Source of the DNA: Chitinispirillaceae bacterium
GTDB lineage: Bacteria; Fibrobacterota; Chitinivibrionia; Chitinivibrionales; Chitinispirillaceae
Direction: 5' to 3'
DNA: 36,462 nt
Assembly (NCBI GenBank): GCA_016929415.1
Contig: JAFGIW010000207.1
Location: 1 to 36,462, forward strand
Position 1 is the stretch's first letter. The number at the start of each line of letters is the position of its first letter. Position numbers and translations under genes: made by a program. Under the pieces are notes generated by a model, which was given only the letters and a program-made list of their open reading frames with translations, had not been told where the DNA came from and ran no database searches. Shown here one piece after another: positions 17,498-25,466 of this stretch.

Positions 17498-19221
17498 GAC
17501 CCCTCCAGTATTTCATCGATCGGCCTGCCCGCGGGAACCATGGGAAATACGTTTTCTTCACGCGCAACGATAAATTCCATGAGCGCCGGTCCATCGACCG
17601 CGAGTCCGTCGCGAAGCGTTTGTTCAACCTGATCGGGAGTTTCGACTCTAAAGGCCGCTATCCCGTAGCTCCTTGCAAGGTCGATAAAATCGGGGATATA
17701 CGGTTTTTTACACTCTCCCGTCCCGACGCACTCTTGACACAATGAGCCGCCGCGCAGGCAGGTCGAACTGTACCGTTTATGATAAAAAAGCTCCTGCCAT
17801 TGGCGCACCATACCGAGATAACTGTTATTTAAAATGACGATTTTAACCGGAATCCGGTTGAGCGACAGGGTTGCCAGTTCCTGAATATTCATCTGGATCG
17901 AACCGTCGCCCGCGATATCGATGACCGGTATGCCGGGATGGGACATTGCCGCTCCCATCGCCGCGGGCATTCCGAAACCCATGGTACCGAGCCCGCCGGA
18001 AGTGAGCAGCCTACGTGGCTTGTCAAACACATAGTATTGGGCGGTCCACATCTGGTGCTGACCCACCTCGGTGGCGATAATCGCTTCCCCGCCGGTGATA
18101 CGATAGAGCGTTGAAATCACCTGCTGCGGTTTGATCTCGGTTGTCGAATCGGTAAAGGTAAAGAGCTGACCGCCTCTCCACTCCTTTATCTGATCGTTCC
18201 AGGCATCGGCCGCACGGGGTTTTACCATCGGATTCAGCGACGTCAGGATATTTTTCGCATCGCCCACGACCGGAATATCGACTTTAATGATTTTTGAAAT
18301 TGCCGCGGGATCGATATCCAGGTGAATAATCAATGCATTCGGGGCGAATTTCGCCACATAGCCGGTTACCCGGTCATCAAACCGGGCCCCCACCGAAATC
18401 AGCAGGTCGCACTCCTGCAGCGCGAAATTCGCGGTTTTCGAGCCATGCATGCCGGGCATGCCGATAAACAGCGGATGGGTTCCGGGAAAACCGCCCAGTC
18501 CCATCAGTGTTGTCGTAACGGGAATATTCGTCTTCTCCGCCAGTTCCAGAAGTTTCCCGTGCGCTCCGCTTAGGATTATCCCGCCGCCGGCAAAAATAAG
18601 CGGTTTCTTCGCCGTATTGATCGCCTCGGCGGCACGCTTGATCTGCCGCGTGTGCCCGACAACATTCGGCCGGTAACTGCGTATCGAGGCCGATTCGGGA
18701 TAATGGTAATCATCCAGTACCGCACGCGATACATCAATCGGAATATCGACAAGCACCGGGCCGGGACGGCCGGTCCGGGCGATATGAAACGCCTGCTTGA
18801 GAAGCAACGGCAATTCATCGATCGTCTTTACCAGATAATTGTGTTTGGTGATTGGCCTGCTGATACCGACAATATCCGCCTCCTGAAAAGCATCGGTACC
18901 GAGCAACGGCGAAGCAACCTGCCCGGTAATAGCAACCATGGGAATCGAATCCAGAAATGCGGTCGCAATGCCGGTTACCAGATTGGTCGCTCCCGGACCG
19001 GAGGTCGCGAGACAGACCCCCACCTCCCCGGTTGCCCGGGCGTAACCGTCGGCCGCATGCGCAGCCGCCTGCTCGTGACGCGTCAAAATGAACGTGAGTT
19101 CCTTCGTATCGTAGAGCACGTCGAAAATGGGTATCACGACACCACCGGGGTATCCGAACAAAACCTTCACCTTCTCCCTTATGAGCGCATCAATAAGTAT
19201 CTGCGCACCCGTCTTTCTCAA
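17494..19221 (-). CDS. ilvB: Acetolactate synthase large (catalytic) subunit
   Basis: The frame opens at a TTG at 19248, but I prefer the in-frame TTG at 19221: GGAGG lies five bases before it and the protein then begins RKTGAQILIDAL as IlvB proteins usually do (575 residues). It condenses two pyruvates to acetolactate, or pyruvate with 2-oxobutyrate, using thiamine diphosphate. Seen: catalytic glutamate in RHEQAAAHAADGYARATG, VCLATSGPGATN, FAD-region GARFDDRVTGY, and the TPP motif AGDGSIQMN ending in ILNN. After QWQELFYHKRYSS there is an unusual four-cysteine insertion (TCLRGGSLCQECVGTGECKK), where other enzymes go almost straight to PDF; this is the mobile capping loop over the active site. 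First structural gene after the attenuator. Confidence 0.95.
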   Translation of the reverse strand: MRKTGAQILIDALIREKVKVLFGYPGGVVIPIFDVLYDTKELTFILTRHEQAAAHAADGYARATGEVGVCLATSGPGATNLVTGIATAFLDSIPMVAITGQVASPLLGTDAFQEADIVGISRPITKHNYLVKTIDELPLLLKQAFHIARTGRPGPVLVDIPIDVSRAVLDDYHYPESASIRSYRPNVVGHTRQIKRAAEAINTAKKPLIFAGGGIILSGAHGKLLELAEKTNIPVTTTLMGLGGFPGTHPLFIGMPGMHGSKTANFALQECDLLISVGARFDDRVTGYVAKFAPNALIIHLDIDPAAISKIIKVDIPVVGDAKNILTSLNPMVKPRAADAWNDQIKEWRGGQLFTFTDSTTEIKPQQVISTLYRITGGEAIIATEVGQHQMWTAQYYVFDKPRRLLTSGGLGTMGFGMPAAMGAAMSHPGIPVIDIAGDGSIQMNIQELATLSLNRIPVKIVILNNSYLGMVRQWQELFYHKRYSSTCLRGGSLCQECVGTGECKKPYIPDFIDLARSYGIAAFRVETPDQVEQTLRDGLAVDGPALMEFIVAREENVFPMVPAGRPIDEILEGS

Positions 19222-19317
19222 ATGTACCTCCACCCCCGGAATTGACAAATCGATTTGTCCGCAATAAAACAGCCTGAAAAATACGACCTTTCTGTCGATT
19301 AATCAAGTTACCGGGCT

Positions 19318-19359
19318 GAAAAAGAAAAGGCCCGCTTCCTCTTTGAAGGAACCGGGCCT
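19318..19359 (-). terminator. Rho-independent terminator of the ilv attenuator
   Basis: On the minus strand AGGCCCG (19359-19353) pairs with CGGGCCT (19334-19328), extended inward by TTCCT/AGGAA after one G-G mismatch, with a six-base loop, and is followed by the T-tract TTTTCTTTTTC. It lies between the leader peptide and ilvB, where it would stop transcription unless an antiterminator forms. The antiterminator is GGAAACGGG in the leader coding region (19399-19391), which can pair at eight of nine positions with CCCGGTTCC, the 5' arm of this terminator (19356-19348). Confidence 0.9.
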
Positions 19360-19383
19360 GATATTTACTACTGTCGAACAGTT

Positions 19384-19437
19384 TTAGAAACCCGTTTCCC
19401 TCTCCGCGGGAATAAGAATAATCCCCGCTACAGTAAG
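19384..19437 (-). promoter_or_regulatory. Attenuator switch region: pause hairpin and antiterminator
   Basis: Within the leader coding region the stem GCGGG/CCCGC (19428-19406) can form when the ribosome is not stalled. When the ribosome stalls at the Ile/Leu codons that stem is disrupted, freeing GGAAACGGG (19399-19391) to pair with the 5' arm of the terminator and allow read-through. This is the classical 1:2 / 2:3 / 3:4 layout, read directly from base pairing; the behaviour is inferred. Confidence 0.75.
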
Positions 19438-19488
19438 TAGCGCGAGACGTACAGCTAAAGGCCGGGTTGCTAAACTGATTGCTTTCAT
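19384..19488 (-). CDS. Branched-chain leader peptide (ilv attenuator)
   Basis: A 34-codon frame starting ATG-AAA-GCA-ATC and ending TTC-TAA. Twelve of 34 residues are Leu (6), Ile (4) or Val (2), concentrated in LALLTVAGIILIP. This is the composition expected of a leader whose translation senses charged branched-chain tRNAs, as with E. coli IlvL and IvbL, though the sequence is not similar. The Ile codons ATT-ATT-CTT-ATT lie in the loop of a hairpin with stem GCGGG/CCCGC (19428-19406), which would act as the pause/protector structure. A second small hairpin (ACTGT-TCG-ACAGT) follows the stop. No ribosome site precedes the ATG, and the best promoter places the transcription start at or next to it, so the leader may be leaderless. 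It is too short for normal gene calling. Confidence 0.85.
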   Translation of the reverse strand: MKAISLATRPLAVRLALLTVAGIILIPAERETGF

Positions 19489-19489
19489 G

Positions 19490-19523
19490 ATTATAAATTA
19501 ACACAGTGTGATAAAAAGATCAA
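19490..19523 (-). promoter_or_regulatory. Candidate promoter of the ilv operon
   Basis: On the minus strand TTGATC (19523-19518) is followed after 17 bases by TAATTT (19500-19495). Transcription would then begin at about the A of the leader ATG (19488). A perfect TATAAT overlaps at 19495-19490 but is 22 bases from that -35 box and would start transcription inside the leader codons. A further TATAAA lies about 30 bases upstream and would give a normal 5' leader. Which one is used cannot be decided from sequence. Confidence 0.45.
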
Positions 19524-19586
19524 GCTTTTTATACTCTGCTATGGTATACCGCTTCCCTTCATTGAATTCCGGCAATTGGTAATCAT

Positions 19587-19615
19587 TTGCCTCTCCTGCG
19601 GAAATGACATAAATT
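19587..19615 (+). promoter_or_regulatory. Candidate promoter of the beta-helix/TSP3 gene
   Basis: TTGCCT (19587-19592), a 17-base spacer and TAAATT (19610-19615) give a four-of-six match to each sigma-70 box. The start of transcription would be near 19622, leaving a 38-base untranslated leader with AGGAG before the ATG. The promoter is divergent from that of the ilv operon, about 65 bases away. Confidence 0.4.
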
Positions 19616-19659
19616 TAAGATATATATTTGGAGTGGGTTATTATTTCTTAGGAGCGGTT

Positions 19660-20976
19660 ATGCGACCTGTTGCTTTTTTCTCTCTGATGATGATGTCAAC
19701 AGCAGCGGTAATTCAGAGTGCGGTGATTATCGTACCTGATCAAAGACCGAATATCCAGGCGGCAATTGATAAGGCCGAGACCGGAGATACCGTATCCGTT
19801 CGTATCGGCGTCTGGCGCGAATCCGTTGTACTCAAGGATGGCGTTACACTCATCGGTGAGTCGATGATCGAAACGGTAATCCGGGGAAATAGAAGAGGAC
19901 CCGTGGTTACTGCCGCAAACGGTTCGTTCTTAAAAAATTGTACCGTTACCAACGGCAGGACAGGCATACTCTGCGAAAACGTTGATTTCACCATAGAACA
20001 GGTCATGATAAAAAATAACCATGAGACCGGCATCCATTGTCTCATCACGCTTCCCAATATTTACAACAGCGTCATTTTCCGCAATAAATGGAGCGGCATT
20101 TTTTGTGAATCCACCCGAAGCATTAAAACCGCCGTCATGCATAACATTATCGCCGAGAACGGCTATTGCGGGATTATGCTCAATGGTCAGAGTGAGGTGC
20201 TTATCCAGAACAATGTTTTCCTGGGGAACAGGCAGTATGGCATATGGGGAGTTGCGGAAGCGCGACGTTCGCGCATTGTATATAATGATTTTTTTAACAA
20301 CAGCTCGATCGTGAATAACTATCTTACCAGGGATATGTCGAATGTGACCGATGATCCGGGCTATCCAAAGCTCATGGGAGAGTACGATTTTTTCTCAACC
20401 GCAAGCATCATCCTCAAGGGAAGGGGTAAAGACGGTGCTACTATCGGCCTGATCGGCGGAGAGGTGCTTTCCCAGAAACTGACCGATCCGGATGAGGACG
20501 GCGTGGGGATCAACGAAGACCGCTGCCCCGGCATACCCGAAGACAAAGACGGCTTTGAGGATGACGACGGATGCCCGGAGTTCGACAATGACAAGGACGG
20601 TATTTTTGACGCCCAGGATGCGTGTCCCGAGTCTCCCGAGGACTATGACGGTTTCAGGGATGACGACGGATGCAACGATTACGATAACGACAAAGACGGC
20701 ATCCCCGACAGCGTTGATATTTGTAAAGGCAACCCGGAGACGGTCAACGGATACAAGGACGACGACGGGTGCCCCGACGAAGTTCCCCTTGAAACCGGAC
20801 GGAACGACGCCCCCTCCCCGGCCCGGCCGGGTGCTGCCCCCGCGGTTAAAAAGGACGCTCCGCCGCCTGCACCCGATGCTGCGTTACCAGCCGCGGCAAC
20901 TCCGGCTGCAAAACCCTCCACTGACACCGCGGCCCCTGCAACCGGAGCGCCTGCCGGCCAGCCTCCGGCGAAATAA
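19660..20976 (+). CDS. Secreted right-handed beta-helix protein with thrombospondin type 3 repeats
   Basis: 438 residues from the ATG at 19660, which has AGGAG five bases upstream; the frame is open earlier but lacks support. A signal peptide (RPVAFFSLMMMSTAAVIQSA) leads into a NosD/pectate-lyase-like beta-helix at about 25-265: NIQAAIDKAETGDTVSV, then repeated N-G-I turns (NNHETGIHC, RNKWSGIFC, AENGYCGIML, GNRQYGIWG). Residues about 275-376 hold calcium-binding thrombospondin type 3 repeats with alternating D-x-D-x-D-G and cysteines (DNDKDGIFDAQDACPESPED, DDDGCPE). The last 60 residues are rich in Pro, Ala and Thr, like a wall- or surface-spanning linker. Beta-helices of this type bind or cut polysaccharides; no catalytic residues can be named. 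Unlike many TSP3 outer-membrane proteins, no OmpA domain follows. Confidence 0.85.
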   Translation: MRPVAFFSLMMMSTAAVIQSAVIIVPDQRPNIQAAIDKAETGDTVSVRIGVWRESVVLKDGVTLIGESMIETVIRGNRRGPVVTAANGSFLKNCTVTNGRTGILCENVDFTIEQVMIKNNHETGIHCLITLPNIYNSVIFRNKWSGIFCESTRSIKTAVMHNIIAENGYCGIMLNGQSEVLIQNNVFLGNRQYGIWGVAEARRSRIVYNDFFNNSSIVNNYLTRDMSNVTDDPGYPKLMGEYDFFSTASIILKGRGKDGATIGLIGGEVLSQKLTDPDEDGVGINEDRCPGIPEDKDGFEDDDGCPEFDNDKDGIFDAQDACPESPEDYDGFRDDDGCNDYDNDKDGIPDSVDICKGNPETVNGYKDDDGCPDEVPLETGRNDAPSPARPGAAPAVKKDAPPPAPDAALPAAATPAAKPSTDTAAPATGAPAGQPPAK

Positions 20977-21041
20977 ATTTAGATCTATCGCCTTGAGGAG
21001 AGAGCGGTATAGTGAATCATCCGGGGGTCTTTTTTACCCGA

Positions 21042-21070
21042 TTGAAATAATCAGACAGCAACGGTATAAT
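21042..21070 (+). promoter_or_regulatory. Sigma-70-type promoter of the 21100 gene
   Basis: TTGAAA (21042-21047), a 17-base spacer and a perfect TATAAT (21065-21070). Transcription would start near 21077, about 23 bases before the ATG, and the leader contains GAGGGA at ribosome-site distance. The spacing and match make this one of the clearest promoters in the window. Confidence 0.65.
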
Positions 21071-21099
21071 CATGGCAACCATCAGAGGGATACCGTGAG

Positions 21100-21756
21100 A
21101 TGAGACGCCTTTTTTCGTTTGCGCTGCTGCTTTGTTCAACCATCATTTCGGCCGACCGGATCGCCACCACTGAGGACGGGAAAAGGGTGCTCCTTCTGGA
21201 AAACGGCACCTGGCGCTATCTTAAAGGGAACGAATCGCCGCAGGGAACAGCCGCCAAGAGGATCTCATTGATCGAAATCGTCAGGAATGACCGTGAATTC
21301 GATTTCCGGAAGGTCCGGTGGGGAATGAGCGGAAAAGAGGTTCTCGCATCGGAAGAATCGACCCCCGTTAAAAACGAACCATCCGAGATCGAGTATAAAG
21401 TGCAATTCCTCGGGTACGACTGCGTGGTGACCTACTCACTGGTGAACGACGCGCTCACCCGCGCCGGTTTTTTAATCCGTCAACCTCACGTGGACCCGGC
21501 GCTTTACTACAAGGATTACGAAGACCTGAAGCGGTATCTCGCGCCGCTCTACGGCATCGCCGTCTCCGATAAATGCGACTGGAAAAACGAGATGTACCGG
21601 GATGACCGGTCGAAGTGGGGATTTGCCGTCAGCCTGGGATTCCTTGCCTGCGGCACGCAATGGCGCAGCAACCGCACCCAGATCACCCTCGCGATCAGCG
21701 GCGGTAATCACCAGATAGCAACAAATCTCGATTATGCGGCGTGGGGGAAGCGGTAA
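21100..21756 (+). CDS. Exported protein of unknown function
   Basis: 218 residues. I do not recognise a named family. An N-terminal signal peptide (RRLFSFALLLCSTIISA) is followed by RIATTEDGKRVLLLENGTWRYL, a short beta-hairpin module seen at the start of several periplasmic proteins. The next part, FDFRKVRWGMSGKEVLASE, has the W-G-M-S-x-x-E-V pattern common to small periplasmic domains of the SmpA/OmlA-like or related type. Three cysteines remain (GYDCVV, DKCDW, ACGTQW), which could form a disulfide. It has its own promoter and GAGGGA before the ATG. It ends 85 bases from a convergent small gene. A periplasmic location is likely; the function is unknown. Confidence 0.7.
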   Translation: MRRLFSFALLLCSTIISADRIATTEDGKRVLLLENGTWRYLKGNESPQGTAAKRISLIEIVRNDREFDFRKVRWGMSGKEVLASEESTPVKNEPSEIEYKVQFLGYDCVVTYSLVNDALTRAGFLIRQPHVDPALYYKDYEDLKRYLAPLYGIAVSDKCDWKNEMYRDDRSKWGFAVSLGFLACGTQWRSNRTQITLAISGGNHQIATNLDYAAWGKR

Positions 21757-21841
21757 ACCAACCCCTACATTGCATGCCCGATCCCCCCCGCAACTGCATC
21801 GATTAACGCCGCCAGGTCTGATGCCGACTTAATAATCGATT

Positions 21842-22075
21842 TTATCCCTTGACGGTATTCCCCATTTTACTATTCCAGTATTCCCTGAATTCCTTCGCAT
21901 ATTTTTCGATCCACTGAAGGCATATTTCATTCATGGACATGCTTTCGAGCGGGTCTCTTTTCATTTTTTCGCCTAGAAACCATTTGTATTTCATGATCTC
22001 TTCAAGTTCGGCAAAAAGGCATGTGCGGAACTCCTCTTCATACTCGCGCATATTCCCCTCAGGTGTTGTTTCCAT
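21842..22075 (-). CDS. Small soluble protein of unknown function
   Basis: 77 residues from the ATG at 22075; the frame opens with a TTG at 22132 but that part looks non-coding. The protein is helical and charged: EYEEEFRTCLFAELEEIMKY, then KWFLGEKMKRDPL and WIEKYAKEFREYWNSK. This layout, an acidic helix, a K-W/Y-x-L-x-E-K-x-x-R-D motif and a W-x-x-x-Y-A-x-x-F-R helix, recalls small conserved proteins of unknown function found in several environmental phyla. No signal peptide or membrane segment. A weak GGGGAAG precedes the start. It lies downstream of argH, separated by 302 bases. It is probably real, but there is no basis for a role. Confidence 0.6.
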   Translation of the reverse strand: METTPEGNMREYEEEFRTCLFAELEEIMKYKWFLGEKMKRDPLESMSMNEICLQWIEKYAKEFREYWNSKMGNTVKG

Positions 22076-22377
22076 AGACGTCTTCCCCTTATATGCTGAA
22101 GTGCAGTTCGTAATCAGTGAGGAAAAATACAATCTTCCAACCTTGAATCATTAAAACTTGAACTTATAACTACCGCCCCGGAATAGAAAACATCCATCAA
22201 TGGGTTTAAAGGTTGAATTTCCGCCCCGAAATAGAATGCGCCGGCATTGCACCGGCGCCTTCCGCTTCACCCAAATTGCTGCAAGAGGGCCTTGCAGGTA
22301 GGATAGTAATTGCTGGTGATAATAATATATCCAATTTAATCCGGTGCGGCAAATTTTTTTTCTTTTTCTAAAAAAAA
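22076..22377. other. Gene-free gap after argH with hairpins and a short direct repeat
   Basis: No coding sequence is supported here. Two hairpins are visible: GCGCCGG/CCGGCGC with a seven-base loop (22238-22258) and CTGCAAG/CTTGCAG (22279-22297). Neither has a proper T-tract on the minus strand, so termination of the argH operon is possible but not shown. The motif CCGCCCCGnAATAGAA occurs twice, at 22173-22188 and 22221-22236, 48 bases apart, with one mismatch. Directly after the argH stop is a run of T and A tracts (22350-22380). Confidence 0.5.
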
Positions 22378-23754
22378 TTATTGCCCCGTCCGGATGAGCT
22401 TTTTCGCTCTCCTGATTTGTGCCTTAACGCTCGTCCTGCCGGTGCCTCCACGAACATTTCTTCCCGCAATGGCACCTTCCCAGGAAAAAAGCTTCATCGC
22501 ATCATCGCTGAAAAGGTCGGAAAAACCGCGCAGTTCATCCACGGTAAGGGAGGTAAGTGCAATATTCCGTTCAATGCAATGGCCGACGATCCGCCCGGTC
22601 GTCTGGTGCGCCTGCCGGAAGGGCATCCCTTTGCGCACCAGATAGTCGGCAAGGTCGGTCGCGAGGAGGAACGGATGGAGGTCGGTCGTGATGCGCTCTT
22701 TCCTGATCGAGAGGGTTGCGATCACCCGGGTAAACACCTGCAGCGCCATTTCCATTTGTGCCACACTGTCGAAGAGCGGTTCCTTGTCTTCCTGAAGATC
22801 TTTGTAGTATGCAAGACCGACGCCTTTAAGTGTCGCGGCCATCCGGGCATAGTTTCCGATAAAACGGCCGCATTTCCCCCGGATAAGTTCAAGGGAGTCC
22901 GGATTCTTCTTCTGCGGCATCATGCTCGAACCGGTCGACCAGGCATCATCAACTTCGACGAAGCCGAACTCATGAGAAGAAAAAATGATGAGGTCCTCAG
23001 CATACCGGCTCATGCCGATGCCGAGTGAAGCGCAGGCCGCAAGTGCTTCGAGGACGTAGTCGCGGGACGCAACGGCGTCGATACTGTTGTCGCTTACGTT
23101 CGTAAAGCCGAGCGTTTCGGCGAGCCGGACGCGGTCGATGTCGAATCCGCTTCCGGCAATCGCTCCGCTGCCGAGCGGCAGCATGTCGGCCGCGACAACG
23201 GCGTTCGTAATGCGTCCCTTGTCGCGTTCAAGCAGGAAGAAAAACGAAAGCCAGTAGTGTGCAAGCAGGATCGGCTGCGCCTGCTGAAGATGCGTAAAAC
23301 CGGGCATGATCACGTCGCCGTCGGTTTCAGCCCGCGCAACGAGCGCCCGCTGCAGTTCCGTCACTTCATTTTGTAAATCGATCAGCCGCTTCCTGACGAA
23401 GAGCCGCAGGTCGGTGGCCGCCTGATCGTTGCGCGACCGTCCGGTATGCAGGCGCGCTCCCGCGTCGCCGACCCGTTCGGAGAGCAACCGCTCGATCGCC
23501 ATGTGGATATCTTCATCATGCGGGGAAAAAGTGACTTTTCTTCTGTGGTAATCCTTCCCGATGGCGGCAAGCGCCGCCTGCACCGTCTCGGATTCCTTTC
23601 GGGTAAAAATCCCGATCCGTTCGAGTGCTCCCGCCCAGGCGATGCTGCCGGCGATGTCCTCATCGATCAGTGCCTGATCAAAGAAGAGTGAATTCTGGAA
23701 CCGCTCCATAAGCGAGTCCGAGGGTTTCGTAAACCGTCCATCCCACATTTTCAT
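22378..23754 (-). CDS. argH: Argininosuccinate lyase
   Basis: 458 residues from the ATG at 23754, the normal size. It splits argininosuccinate into arginine and fumarate, the last step of arginine synthesis. Start KMWDGRFTKPSDSLMERFQNS is typical; HDEDIHMAIE, LHTGRSRNDQAATDLRLF, GFTHLQQAQPILLAHYW and the superfamily signature GSSMMPQKKNPD (with the catalytic serine loop) are all present. The ATG overlaps the recJ stop as ATGA, and AAGGA lies upstream inside recJ, so it is translated in coupling with recJ. It is the last gene of a nine-gene run. The rest of the arginine pathway is not in the window. Confidence 0.96.
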   Translation of the reverse strand: MKMWDGRFTKPSDSLMERFQNSLFFDQALIDEDIAGSIAWAGALERIGIFTRKESETVQAALAAIGKDYHRRKVTFSPHDEDIHMAIERLLSERVGDAGARLHTGRSRNDQAATDLRLFVRKRLIDLQNEVTELQRALVARAETDGDVIMPGFTHLQQAQPILLAHYWLSFFFLLERDKGRITNAVVAADMLPLGSGAIAGSGFDIDRVRLAETLGFTNVSDNSIDAVASRDYVLEALAACASLGIGMSRYAEDLIIFSSHEFGFVEVDDAWSTGSSMMPQKKNPDSLELIRGKCGRFIGNYARMAATLKGVGLAYYKDLQEDKEPLFDSVAQMEMALQVFTRVIATLSIRKERITTDLHPFLLATDLADYLVRKGMPFRQAHQTTGRIVGHCIERNIALTSLTVDELRGFSDLFSDDAMKLFSWEGAIAGRNVRGGTGRTSVKAQIRRAKKLIRTGQ

Positions 23755-25466
23755 AGGGCGATTCCTTTCACTTTCATCTGCAGGCTCACCTTGCCGTTCC
23801 ATTCATTCCGGTCGATGGTATAAGCGACCGAGAGCGTTGAAGCATCCTTGACTTCACGGTAACGGTCACCGAAATTGAAACCGATGGCGTCCATGACGAT
23901 ACCGTCGCCGAGGAGCGACATCTTCAGATGCGTGCTGCCCACGAGCCGTGGTGCCGCACGATGCCGCACATCGCGGGCCAGAAACACCGGACGCATGTTC
24001 CCGGGTCCGAACGGCTCCATCTGCTTGATGATCCGGAAAAATTTCGGGGTCAGGGCGGGAATGCCCGCTTCGGCGTCGGCCATGATCACCGGAATAAAAT
24101 CATCGGGGACCGTCATGGCGCCCACTACCTCGTTAAACCGCTCACGGAACGGTCCGATCGCCCCGGTTTTTATCGTCATTCCGGCCGCCGCGGCATGGCC
24201 GCCGTACCCTTCGAGCAGGTCGGCGCACTTGTTAAGCGCTTCGAGCAGGTGAAGCGACGGGATGCTCCTTCCCGATCCCCGCGCGTAGCCGCCGGGACCG
24301 ACGGCGAACAGGATTGCCGGCCGGTGGTACCGTTCGACGATCTTCGAGGCGACGATTCCGATCACGCCCGCATGCCAGTTTTCGCTTCCGGCGACAAGAC
24401 CGGCGTCGCGTGCGGGATCGGCATTCGTTTCGAACCAGGCATAGGCTTCTTCGGCAACGGCCCGGTCAAGCTCACGGCGCTCGAGGTTCGCGTCGCGCAA
24501 CTGTGAAGCGAATCTCCGCGCCTGTGAGTCGTCGTCGGTCAACAGCAGCTCGGCGCCCGCGCGGGGATCCCCCAGCCGCCCGACGGCGTTGATGCAGGGC
24601 GCAAGCTGGAAAACGACCTGCGACGTCGAAAGCGGTTTGCCGGCAAGCCCCTGCCGGGCCATGAGCGCCCGCAGTCCGCGATTGACGGTTGTGGTCATCT
24701 GTTCAAAACCGAGGCGTGCGATCACCCGGTTTTCCCGGGTCATGGGGACAATATCCGCGGCGGTACCTAGTGCCGCCAGGTCAAGATAGGGCCGCCAGAG
24801 TTCCTCCCCCCGCTTCAGATGTATCGCGAGCGCCTGGCAGAGCTTGAGCGCGACACCGACGCCCGCAAGATACCGATAGGGATAGACGCACTGCGGATTC
24901 TTCGGATCGAGAATCGCGAACGCGGCCGGAGGCTCGTGATGGAACTCGTGATGATCGGTGACGATGCAATCGATGCCGAGGCATGCGGCGACCGCCACTT
25001 CGTCACGGGAACTGATCCCGCAGTCAACGGTAATAAGGAGCGTCGCGCCGCTTTGCGCGATCTTCCGCACCCCTTCCTCGGAAAGGCCGTACCCTTCGAT
25101 GAGACGGTTTGGAAGGTAATAGTCGCACTGTGCGCCGAGCTGCCGGAGCACGCGCAGCATGATCACCGTCGCCGTTATACCGTCCACGTCGTAATCGCCG
25201 TAGACGACGATCTTCTCACGCGCATCGAGTGCCTTGACAATACGGATAACCGCCCGTTCCATATGCGAAAACAGAAACGGGTCGTTGAACTGTTCGATCG
25301 ACGGTCTGAAAAAGGCCCTGCACTCATCAAATGAAACAAGGTTTCGCGCACTGAGCACCCGTGCGACGGCGGAAGGGATCGAAAGTTCCGCGGCAAGACG
25401 GGCGGTGGCCGCGTCGTCGGCCTGCCGCAGGGCGATCCGTTCCCGTACAGGGGGAAATCCGCTCAT
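23751..25466 (-). CDS. recJ: Single-stranded-DNA-specific 5'-3' exonuclease RecJ
   Basis: 571 residues. RecJ degrades single-stranded DNA from the 5' end in recombination and mismatch repair. The DHH phosphoesterase motifs are visible: GDYDVDG (90-96), VDCG (147-150), DHH (171-173), the LDPKNPQCVYPYRYLAGVGV-type motif with its invariant G-V-G, and the DHHA1 motif ARGSGRSIPSLHL with GGHAAAAGM. The C-terminal part holds the OB domain (FGPGNMRPVF). Its ATG overlaps the metG stop as ATGA, and its own stop overlaps argH in the same way, so three consecutive genes are translationally linked. Confidence 0.96.
   Translation of the reverse strand: MSGFPPVRERIALRQADDAATARLAAELSIPSAVARVLSARNLVSFDECRAFFRPSIEQFNDPFLFSHMERAVIRIVKALDAREKIVVYGDYDVDGITATVIMLRVLRQLGAQCDYYLPNRLIEGYGLSEEGVRKIAQSGATLLITVDCGISSRDEVAVAACLGIDCIVTDHHEFHHEPPAAFAILDPKNPQCVYPYRYLAGVGVALKLCQALAIHLKRGEELWRPYLDLAALGTAADIVPMTRENRVIARLGFEQMTTTVNRGLRALMARQGLAGKPLSTSQVVFQLAPCINAVGRLGDPRAGAELLLTDDDSQARRFASQLRDANLERRELDRAVAEEAYAWFETNADPARDAGLVAGSENWHAGVIGIVASKIVERYHRPAILFAVGPGGYARGSGRSIPSLHLLEALNKCADLLEGYGGHAAAAGMTIKTGAIGPFRERFNEVVGAMTVPDDFIPVIMADAEAGIPALTPKFFRIIKQMEPFGPGNMRPVFLARDVRHRAAPRLVGSTHLKMSLLGDGIVMDAIGFNFGDRYREVKDASTLSVAYTIDRNEWNGKVSLQMKVKGIAL

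Noticed and set aside
19190..19504. 104-residue minus-strand frame over the ilv leader region
   Set aside because: It crosses the terminator hairpin and the ilvB start in another frame, and its composition is not protein-like; the 34-codon leader in a different frame explains the region better.
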